This document shows, in pieces, positions 1 to 5,389 of a stretch of 5,455 nt of DNA (position 1 is the first letter of the stretch; every line of letters starts with the position of its first letter). The translations under genes were made by a program, and so were the position numbers. The DNA is from Actinomycetes bacterium (lineage in GTDB: Bacteria; Actinomycetota; Actinomycetes; Actinomycetales; Cellulomonadaceae). The notes under the pieces are model-generated. The model was not told the DNA's origin and made no database searches. It saw only the letters and a list, made by a program, of their open reading frames with translations. Where the stretch lies: the NCBI GenBank assembly GCA_023426865.1, contig JAEZBT010000449.1:1-5455 (forward strand). Direction: 5' to 3'.

Positions 1-34
1 GTGGGGGGGCCGGCCCGCAGGCCGACCCCCACAC
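1..34 (-). terminator. GC-rich hairpin downstream of the nuclease gene, candidate terminator
   Basis: Positions 5-15 pair with 20-30 around the 4-base loop CGCA, with one mismatch (10 against 25). Beyond a second mismatch (4 against 31), bases 1-3 pair with 32-34. The stem therefore has 13 pairs, nearly all G-C. It lies about 110 bases beyond the nuclease stop, past the 8-bp array, where a minus-strand transcript would end. No T-run is visible on the minus side because the window ends there. Actinobacterial terminators often lack one, so the assignment rests on structure and position. It could equally serve a plus-strand gene ending left of the window. Confidence 0.4.
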
Positions 35-62
35 CGTCACCGCCTCGGCGACCCGGGTCCTG

Positions 63-149
63 TCACCGGGTCACCGGTCATTCGATCACTTGGTCACTCG
101 GTCATTCGATCACTCGATCACTCGGTCACTTGGTCACTCGGTCACTCCA
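63..149. repeat. Degenerate 8-bp tandem repeat array overlapping the nuclease stop codon
   Basis: On the plus strand the unit is TCACTCGG with variants. Strict 8-bp units begin at 78, 86, 94, 102, 110, 118, 126, 134 and 142. A diverged 8-bp unit at 63 and a 7-bp unit at 71 precede them. The variants are TCATTCGA (78, 102), TCACTTGG (86, 126), TCACTCGG (94, 118, 134), TCACTCGA (110) and TCACTCCA (142). TCA is constant in every unit, so each carries TGA on the minus strand. The TCA of the last unit (142-144) is the nuclease stop codon. The array is transcribed as the start of the nuclease 3' untranslated region unless transcription ends earlier. The unit arrangement suggests slippage or unequal exchange. 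No protein-coding role is supported, since 8 is not a multiple of 3. Confidence 0.88.
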
Positions 150-3100
150 CCGTGCAGTCGACCCCGTTCAGCTGGAACGCGGTCGGCGCCACGGTGCCGC
201 GCGCGGCGGTGCCGATGAACGCGAAGGTCGTCGACTCCTCCGGGTCGAGGACCCGGTTGAAGATCGTGCCCGTCGCGGTCACGTTCGCGCCACGCTGGCG
301 GATCGTCGCCCCGATGCCGATGCCGGCCTTCTCACCCTTGGTGTACGACCAGGTGAGCGACCACGGACCGACGGGGTCGGTCCCGGTGTTCGTCACCTCG
401 ACGGCACCGAGCAGCAGACCCGGCCACACCCGGATCGCGTCGTAGGACACGACGCAGGCCGGGCCGGCCACCTCGGCGACCGGCACCGTGAACGACGTCG
501 TCGTCCCCGTGCTCGGCACCGTGACGACCACCTCGAGGTCGCCGGCCTCGGCGCCCTCGGGGATGGCGAACGTCGCCGACGCGCGGCCGACCTCGTCGGT
601 CGTGTCGACGATCGCCGGGTCGATGGCGGCCGAGGCCACCTGCGTCCCGCCGATGGTCAGGACGGCCGTCGGCGCGTCACCCTGTGGCTCGCCGGCGCTG
701 AACAGCAGCGACGACAGGTTCACGGTGACGGAGTCGCCGGGCAGGAACCCGCCCTCGGGCGCCGGGGTGACCTGCACGCCGACGGCGCGCTGGGCCAGGT
801 CCGGGGTGATGGGCGTGAACTCGGCGAAGTAGTCGACGAAGGCTGCCAGGTCGACCTTGCCCGTGTCGGCGCGGTTCGTGCCGAGCGCGAGGGCCCCGAA
901 GTTGTCACCGCCGGCCGCGAGGAACGAGTTCGCCGCGACGCGGTAGGTGGCGCTCGGGTCGAGCGGCTCGTCGCCCACCCACACCTGCGTGATCCGCGAG
1001 CCGGCCGCTGCCGTGGGGTCGTAGGTGTAGGTGAGCCCCGCGATGCCCAGCTTCAGGAACGGGCGGCTCGCGCCGGCCGGCTGCCACTGCTGCTCGAGGA
1101 CCTGGACCACCTGCTCGCCAGTGAGGTCGAGCGCCGTGAGCGTGTTGGCGAACGGCTGGACGCCGGCCGCCTCCGCGTACGTGACGTTGCCGTCGGGGTC
1201 ACCCTCGCCCGAGGAGGCGTAGGTCAGGTTCGCCCGCAGCCCGCCCGGGTTCATGAAGGCGATCTGCGTGCTCTGCCCCTGGGTCGCCCAGAGCTGCACG
1301 TCCGCGACGAGGTTGCTCAGCGTGGACTCGCCACCCCGGTTCTCGCCGCCGCCCGCCTGGCGGGCCCGGTTGAGGCTGGCCGTGATGTCGCCCAGCCGGA
1401 CCGCGCCCTCGACCTTGGCCACCGCGACGGCGTCGGCGACGATCTGCGCCACCTCGGCGTTCGGCGGGTAGGCGTTGAACAGCGGCAGGACCTCAGCCGT
1501 GGCGGCGGTCACGTCGCCCGTCCCCGGGTCGACCGTGAGCTGCACGTGCGCGAGGTTCTCGCCGTACTGGCCGGAGCCGACCACGGGGAGCGGCACGTCA
1601 CCCGGCAGGAGGTGCGCGAACTTCTGGTGGGTGTGGCCGGTGAAGACCGCGTCCACCTCGTCGCTCAGACCGCGGACGATGTCGGCGAACGCGGTGTCGC
1701 CCGTCGTGTCCTCGATCGCGGCCGTGTCGGGACCGTCGTGCATGAGCACGACGACGACGTCCGCCTCGCCGTTCGCCTCGTCGCCGTCCGACAGGTCGGC
1801 GGCCACGCGGTTCACCTCGGTCACGAGGTCCCGGACCTCGAGCGTGGCGATGCCGGCCGGGCTGACCAGCTCCGGCAGGAGCTCGGTCATCGCCCCGACG
1901 AAGCCGACCCGCACGCCCCCGCGCTCCTCGACCGAGTACTCGTCGTACGCCGGCTCGCCGGTCGAACGGTCGTAGATGTTCGCCGAGACGTACGGGAAGT
2001 CGACGAGGTCGAGCACCCGGTCGTCGACGTCCGCACGGCCCTGGTCGAACTCGTGGTTGCCGAACGCGGAGACGTCCAGGCCCATCGCGTTGAGGGCGTC
2101 GATCGTCGGCACGTCCTTCTGGATGAACGACGTGAACGTCGTCGCGCCGATGTTGTCGCCGGCCGCCACGAACACCGTGTTCGGGTTGGCCGCACGGAAC
2201 GAGTCCACGGCGCCGGCGAGGACGGCGGCACCGGCGGACGGCGACGACGCCTCGAGACGACCGTGGAAGTCGTTGATCCCGAGCAGGTCGATCGTCACCG
2301 GGGCCGCGGTGGCCGTGATGCCGACGATCGTCGGGTCGTGGTCGGAGGCGCGGTAGACGGTGCCGAGCTCGGGCGCGGCGCCGTAGTACTGCAGGCCGGA
2401 CCACTCGTCGGCGTTGATGTCCCACACGTCCGCGCCGGTCACGCGCGCGGCGAAGGTGCTGGTGCCGAGCGCGTGGTCGAGCGAGCCGAGCTCGCCGTCG
2501 TACGTGTAGCTGTACTGGCCCGGCGCCTTGGCGACGACGAGGTCCACGAGGCCGGCGTCGGTCAGGGTGACGACCGGGTCCTCCTGGCTGTAGGAGTTCA
2601 GGTCACCGAGCACGACGACATCGCCGGTGCCCGCGTCCCCGATGCTCGCCACGAAGCCCGCGAGCGCCTGCGCCTGGGCGACGCGCTCGGCGTTGAACCA
2701 GCCCTGGCCGTCGGCCGGGTCCTCGTCCTCGCCCTCCGGCGGGGTCTTGGACTTGAAGTGGTTCGCGACGACGGCGAACGGCGCACCGTCGCCGACCGGC
2801 GCGAAGGTCTGGGCGATCGGCTCGCGCGCGTTGTCGAACACGGCGTCCACCAGCGCCTGGCTGTCGCCCACGGGGGTGACGGCGTCGGTCCGGTAGATGA
2901 TCGCGTTCATGATGACGTCGGTGCCCGGCTGGACCGCGGGGTCCAGCAGCGCGGCGGGCGTCGGCACGTAGGCCCACACGTCCGTCCCGGCCGCCTCGTT
3001 GAGTCCCGCCACGAGGTCCGCGACCGCGACGTCCGGGGTACCGGGGCCGAAGTGCGTGGAGTTCTCGATCTCCTGCAGGGCGACGACCTCGGCGCCCAGC

Positions 3101-4146
3101 GCCGTGATGGCCGCGACGATCTTGCCCTTCTGGGCCGCGAACTGCTCCGGGCTCCGGGCGCCACGCGCGTCGGAGTCCTCCGTGGTGAGCGTCGTGAAGT
3201 AGTTCAGGACGTTGAAGGAGGCCACCTGCAGGTCACCGCCGACCTCGTCCGGTGCGGCCGGACGCGGGTTGGTGTCGGCGAACGTCGGCTCGAGCGCGTC
3301 CGACGTGGTCGAGTCGAGCGGCGTCTGCGGCTGGAGGCGCCACAGGTCGTAGCCGTAGTGCAGCACGTAGGCCAGGTCGCCGAACTCGACCTTGTCGCCC
3401 GTGCGCACCGGGTCGCCCGCGGGCAGGTACGGCTGCTTCAGCGTCGACGTCGTCTGGTTGCTCTTGGCGTCGTCGAGCACGATCCTCGCGGCCGCGTTCG
3501 CGGCGGCGATGGCGTCGGCGTCCGGGCCCGGGCGCGCGGCCTCGGTGCTCTTCACGGCCATGTCGCCCGGGGCGAGCCACAGCGAGCCGTACCGGTCGGC
3601 CTCGTGGAACGAGGCGACGAAGTAGTCGCCGGTCGGCCGGACCAGCATGCCCTCGTACTGCTCGCGGTCCGCGCCGACGACGGTGTCGGGGAGCGCGACG
3701 GGCTCGGGCAGCGCGTTGCCGGAGGAGACGACGGTGACGGTGTCACCCGAGCGGCTGGCGTTGATCTGGGTGAGCCCGAAGTACTCGCTCGGGCGCCCTG
3801 TGATCTGGACCTTGTCGCCGATGGCGAGCGTCAGGGAACGGTTCGAGAGGAAGACGAAGATGCCGTCGGAGGCGCCCGGGGTGGCGTCGGTGGCACCGCC
3901 GGAGCCCTCGGTCTGCACGTAGATGCCTCGGTAACCGCCGGTCCGGTGGTCGGCCGTGACGATGCCCTCGATGGTGACGGCCGTCGTGTCCGGCAGTCCT
4001 GTCGCGTCGCCGGTGCCCTGCACCTCCGCGATCGGGACGACGTCGGCGGCCTGGGCGGCCGCCGGCATGAGAACGGCAGCCAGAGCGAGCGCTGTGACTG
4101 CCGTGGTGGGGACGAGGCGTCTGATGGGACGCCGGGTGTGCTGCAT
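142..4146 (-). CDS. Secreted ExeM/NucH-type nuclease fused to 5'-nucleotidase, with C-terminal CBM2-like module
   Basis: A 1334-residue exoenzyme predicted to cut extracellular nucleic acid and dephosphorylate the resulting nucleotides. Residues 1-33 form a signal peptide: an RR-rich start, a hydrophobic core, and probable cleavage after AQA. Residues ~37-275 resemble the OB-fold region of YhcR/ExeM nucleases. Residues ~303-608 are an endonuclease/exonuclease/phosphatase domain with motifs SFNVLNYF (310), LQEIEN (357, Glu359), NHFKSK (462, His463), GDLNSY (514, Asp515 and Asn517), SLDHAL (555) and SDHDP (601, Asp602-His603). Residues ~617-890 are the 5'-nucleotidase metallophosphatase: NDFHGR (Asp626, His628), GDN (Asp664), GNHEFD (Asn697, His698, Asp701), MHDG (His803) and GHTH (838-840). 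Residues ~915-1122 are its substrate-binding domain, with GGENRGGESTLSN (932), NPGGLR (966), QPFANTL (997) and AAGGDNF (1077). An Ig-like domain (~1124-1228) and a CBM2-like module (1231-1332) follow. The only two cysteines, 1231 and 1331, bracket that module and probably form a disulfide. No sorting signal or C-terminal membrane segment is visible, so release into the medium is likely. The start at 4146 is chosen for its GGAGG site and signal peptide; the frame is open up to 5208, but that extension lacks either. Confidence 0.95.
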   Translation of the reverse strand: MQHTRRPIRRLVPTTAVTALALAAVLMPAAAQAADVVPIAEVQGTGDATGLPDTTAVTIEGIVTADHRTGGYRGIYVQTEGSGGATDATPGASDGIFVFLSNRSLTLAIGDKVQITGRPSEYFGLTQINASRSGDTVTVVSSGNALPEPVALPDTVVGADREQYEGMLVRPTGDYFVASFHEADRYGSLWLAPGDMAVKSTEAARPGPDADAIAAANAAARIVLDDAKSNQTTSTLKQPYLPAGDPVRTGDKVEFGDLAYVLHYGYDLWRLQPQTPLDSTTSDALEPTFADTNPRPAAPDEVGGDLQVASFNVLNYFTTLTTEDSDARGARSPEQFAAQKGKIVAAITALGAEVVALQEIENSTHFGPGTPDVAVADLVAGLNEAAGTDVWAYVPTPAALLDPAVQPGTDVIMNAIIYRTDAVTPVGDSQALVDAVFDNAREPIAQTFAPVGDGAPFAVVANHFKSKTPPEGEDEDPADGQGWFNAERVAQAQALAGFVASIGDAGTGDVVVLGDLNSYSQEDPVVTLTDAGLVDLVVAKAPGQYSYTYDGELGSLDHALGTSTFAARVTGADVWDINADEWSGLQYYGAAPELGTVYRASDHDPTIVGITATAAPVTIDLLGINDFHGRLEASSPSAGAAVLAGAVDSFRAANPNTVFVAAGDNIGATTFTSFIQKDVPTIDALNAMGLDVSAFGNHEFDQGRADVDDRVLDLVDFPYVSANIYDRSTGEPAYDEYSVEERGGVRVGFVGAMTELLPELVSPAGIATLEVRDLVTEVNRVAADLSDGDEANGEADVVVVLMHDGPDTAAIEDTTGDTAFADIVRGLSDEVDAVFTGHTHQKFAHLLPGDVPLPVVGSGQYGENLAHVQLTVDPGTGDVTAATAEVLPLFNAYPPNAEVAQIVADAVAVAKVEGAVRLGDITASLNRARQAGGGENRGGESTLSNLVADVQLWATQGQSTQIAFMNPGGLRANLTYASSGEGDPDGNVTYAEAAGVQPFANTLTALDLTGEQVVQVLEQQWQPAGASRPFLKLGIAGLTYTYDPTAAAGSRITQVWVGDEPLDPSATYRVAANSFLAAGGDNFGALALGTNRADTGKVDLAAFVDYFAEFTPITPDLAQRAVGVQVTPAPEGGFLPGDSVTVNLSSLLFSAGEPQGDAPTAVLTIGGTQVASAAIDPAIVDTTDEVGRASATFAIPEGAEAGDLEVVVTVPSTGTTTSFTVPVAEVAGPACVVSYDAIRVWPGLLLGAVEVTNTGTDPVGPWSLTWSYTKGEKAGIGIGATIRQRGANVTATGTIFNRVLDPEESTTFAFIGTAARGTVAPTAFQLNGVDCTVE

Positions 4147-4152
4147 GAGCAA

Positions 4153-4157
4153 CCTCC
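4153..4157 (-). promoter_or_regulatory. Ribosome binding site of the nuclease gene
   Basis: GGAGG on the minus strand lies 6 bases before the ATG at 4146. It decides the start, because the same frame stays open for another 354 codons upstream. The resulting protein begins with a clear signal peptide, which supports the choice. Confidence 0.85.
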
Positions 4158-4160
4158 GCG

Positions 4161-4186
4161 AGGGCGAACGGCGCTGGTAGCGCCCT
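4161..4186 (-). promoter_or_regulatory. Overlapping inverted repeats in the nuclease 5' leader
   Basis: Two perfect 6-bp inverted repeats share bases. GGCGCT (4170-4175) pairs with AGCGCC (4179-4184) across a 3-base loop. AGGGCG (4161-4166) pairs with CGCCCT (4181-4186) across 14 bases. Bases 4181-4184 belong to both stems, so an RNA could form only one at a time. The outer arm ends 3 bases from the GGAGG ribosome binding site (4153-4157). The compact repeat could also be an operator for a dimeric regulator. The repeats are seen directly; any regulatory role is inferred. Confidence 0.45.
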
Positions 4187-4338
4187 GTCGTGGGGACGCT
4201 AGACCGGTCATGCCGGAAAAAGCCACACATGCCATGACTTTGATCACTTGGTCCATGACAACTGTTCACACGGCGAGAAGAGCGTTCACGATGTGGCCAT
4301 CGCGCGGTCGATCCCGCCTCCCCGGCAGGATGGCCGCC
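4187..4338. promoter_or_regulatory. Divergent promoter region between the nuclease and ThuA genes
   Basis: This gap must hold the start signals of both divergent genes. Its centre (about 4216-4290) is clearly richer in A+T than the flanking genes. Repeats seen here: CCATGAC at 4232-4238 and 4253-4259 (21 bp apart), GTTCAC at 4264-4269 and 4284-4289 (20 bp apart), the palindrome TGATCA (4241-4246), and CCGG-TCATG-CCGG (4204-4216). Possible but weak promoter hexamers are TTGTCA (4262 to 4257) and TAGCGT (4201 to 4196) on the minus strand. On the plus strand, TTCACA (4265-4270) lies 16 bases before CACGAT (4287-4292). None is a convincing -35/-10 pair, so I place the promoters in the region without fixing a start point. 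A 12-bp stretch at 4242-4253 also occurs in the array at 84-95. Confidence 0.5.
4325..4330 (+). promoter_or_regulatory. Ribosome binding site of the ThuA gene
   Basis: GCAGGA sits 8 bases before the ATG at 4339. A second in-frame ATG at 4330 overlaps this motif and has no purine-rich site of its own, so 4339 is the better start. The alternative would add only three residues (Met-Ala-Ala). Confidence 0.55.
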
Positions 4339-4983
4339 ATGAGCGTCCTCGTGTTCACGCGCACCACCGACTACCGCCACGACTCGATCCCCCACGCGGT
4401 CGACGTCGTGCGCGAGCTCCTGGCCGCCGAGGGGCACGAGGTGGAGCACTCCGAGGACCCGGCGACCCACCGCGATCTCGCCGGTCGCTCGCTGGTCGTG
4501 TGGCTCTCGACGTCGGGTCCCGTGCTGGGCCGCCGGGAGCGGCGCGAGTTCGCCACCTGGCTCGCCGCGGGCGGGGCGTGGGCCGGCATCCACTCGGCGA
4601 CGTTCGCCGAGCCCGGCTGGGACGAGTTCCCCGCGATCGCGGGCGCGCGGTTCGCCGACCACCCGGAGCTCACCACGGGCACCGTTCGGGTGGCCGACGC
4701 CGACCACCCCTCCACGCGCGACCTGCCGCCCAGCTGGACGCACGCCGACGAGTGGTACAACTTCGACCGCTCCCCCGCCGACCGCACGGTGCTGCTGACC
4801 GTGGATGAGGCGAGCTACGTCGGCGGCACGATGGGCGACCCGCACCCGGTCGCCTGGCACGGCCCGTACGGCGCCGGGCGCACCTGGTACACCTCGCTCG
4901 GCCACGCCACCGAGGCGTACGACGACCCGAGGTTCCGCGCTCACCTGCGCGGCGGGCTGGTCAGCCTGCTCGCGCCCGCCTGA
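4339..4983 (+). CDS. ThuA domain-containing protein
   Basis: A 214-residue cytoplasmic protein with no signal peptide or membrane segment. It matches the ThuA (trehalose-utilization) family, which has a class I glutamine-amidotransferase-like fold. Visible family features are the N-terminal strand LVFTRTT (4-10) leading to YRHDSIPHA (12-20), the helix VVRELLAAEGHEV (23-35), AAGGAWAGIHSAT (76-88), DHP (107-109 and 122-124), HADEWYNF (135-142), and the closing signature PVAWHGPYGAGR (170-181) with TSLGH (185-189). In GGAWAGIHSA a His-Ser replaces the cysteine nucleophile of true glutamine amidotransferases, as is usual for ThuA proteins, so amidotransferase activity is not expected. Its length is that of a single-domain ThuA protein. 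The founding ThuA is linked to trehalose/disaccharide catabolism in rhizobia, but most actinobacterial members have no proven substrate. It is transcribed divergently from the nuclease gene, 192 bp away. It may share a transcript with the small gene that follows. Confidence 0.88.
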   Translation: MSVLVFTRTTDYRHDSIPHAVDVVRELLAAEGHEVEHSEDPATHRDLAGRSLVVWLSTSGPVLGRRERREFATWLAAGGAWAGIHSATFAEPGWDEFPAIAGARFADHPELTTGTVRVADADHPSTRDLPPSWTHADEWYNFDRSPADRTVLLTVDEASYVGGTMGDPHPVAWHGPYGAGRTWYTSLGHATEAYDDPRFRAHLRGGLVSLLAPA

Positions 4984-4998
4984 CCGCCGTCCTCTGGA

Positions 4999-5017
4999 CG
5001 TCAAGTCAGCCTTGACG
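4999..5017. promoter_or_regulatory. Perfect inverted repeat between the ThuA and small genes
   Basis: CGTCAAG (4999-5005) and CTTGACG (5011-5017) are exact reverse complements around a 5-base loop (5006-5010). The repeat begins 16 bases after the ThuA stop and ends 32 bases before the next start codon. It is only 7 bp and lacks a following T-run, so it would be a weak terminator. A dimeric-regulator operator (arms TCAAG...CTTGA, loosely like some MerR-family sites) or an intercistronic RNA hairpin is also possible. The structure is seen; its function is undetermined. Confidence 0.4.
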
Positions 5018-5049
5018 CTCACCGAGGCGCGCCCCAGGGCGTGCGCACC

Positions 5050-5340
5050 ATGGAGCTGCGCCCGGTCACCGCGTTCAACGAGATGCGCCTTCTCGACCGC
5101 GCGGGCAGGTACGGGTGGTACGTCGTCGGCTCCGGGGTCGCCATGCACCTCCTCGCCAAGTCGGATGTCCAGTGGGAGCACCGGCGCGTGTTCGCCTCCA
5201 AGGCCCACGGCCGAGAGCTCGAGGCCGCGGGTTGGCAGCGCTGCACCGAGTACCGGTTCCCGTGGGCCTACTACCGGCGCACCCTGGGCGCACCCGCGGA
5301 GACGGAGCCGCCGGGCGCCGACGACCCGATGCGCACCTGA
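5050..5340 (+). CDS. Hypothetical small protein, 96 residues
   Basis: I do not recognise this family. The protein looks soluble and cytoplasmic: no signal peptide, and the one hydrophobic stretch (about 24-35) is too short and glycine-rich to be a confident membrane helix. The core (about 19-77) is rich in aromatic and basic residues: GRYGWYVVGSGVAMHLL, QWEHRRVF (41-48), LEAAGWQRC (58-65), and RFPWAYYRR (69-77). The alternation of strand-like segments with a helix ending in GW suggests a small alpha/beta fold. The tail (80-96) is Pro/Ala/Asp-rich and probably disordered. The ATG at 5050 is preferred because AGGG (5036-5039) lies 10 bases upstream. A GTG at 5041 would add three residues but has AGGG almost abutting it. 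G/C-rich third positions and the well-formed core support real coding. It follows ThuA by 66 bp on the same strand, so co-transcription is possible. Confidence 0.72.
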   Translation: MELRPVTAFNEMRLLDRAGRYGWYVVGSGVAMHLLAKSDVQWEHRRVFASKAHGRELEAAGWQRCTEYRFPWAYYRRTLGAPAETEPPGADDPMRT

Positions 5341-5380
5341 TCGGCGGCGCCCGCCGCGCGGGCATCCCGTGGGGCGCCGA
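5341..5380. terminator. Interrupted GC-rich hairpin, candidate (bidirectional) terminator
   Basis: The hairpin starts at the base after the stop codon of the small gene. The outer stem pairs TCGGCG (5341-5346) with CGCCGA (5375-5380). A middle CCC/GGG stem pairs 5350-5352 with 5372-5374. The inner stem pairs 5357-5362 with 5366-5371, including one G-U pair, around the loop CAT. This gives 15 pairs with two one-sided bulges. There is no T-run, which is common in high-GC actinobacteria. If the minus-strand tail at 5390-5455 is real, the hairpin lies between two convergent genes and could end both transcripts. Confidence 0.4.
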
Positions 5381-5389
5381 CCGCCAGAG

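Noticed and set aside
63..149. CRISPR-like array
   Set aside because: The units are 8 bp and contiguous, with no spacers of CRISPR size and no cas genes.
3..218. Plus-strand frame entering from the left edge with G/C-ending codons over its first 20 or so codons
   Set aside because: The bias disappears inside the 8-bp array, and the frame continues 77 bases into the nuclease gene before stopping at 216-218. Too little to call a gene tail, though a gene ending left of the window is possible.
142..4146. Cell-wall anchoring of the nuclease by a sortase signal
   Set aside because: The protein ends in the CBM2-like module at CTVE. No LPXTG-like motif, hydrophobic segment or basic tail is present.
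4196..4262. Specific -35/-10 promoter for the nuclease (TTGTCA or TAGCGT)
   Set aside because: Neither hexamer has a good partner at 16-18 bp, so no exact promoter can be claimed.
1..4338. Very long open frame on the plus strand running antisense to the nuclease and into ThuA (1660 residues in total)
   Set aside because: Its product is dominated by Arg, Gly, Val and Asp with no domain pattern, as expected of the complement of a G/C-ending coding frame. Only the ThuA portion from 4339 onward shows real protein features.
4147..5208. N-terminal extension of the nuclease reading frame upstream of 4146
   Set aside because: The start at 4146 has a GGAGG site and produces a clear signal peptide. 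The extension is low-complexity and antisense to two plausible genes.
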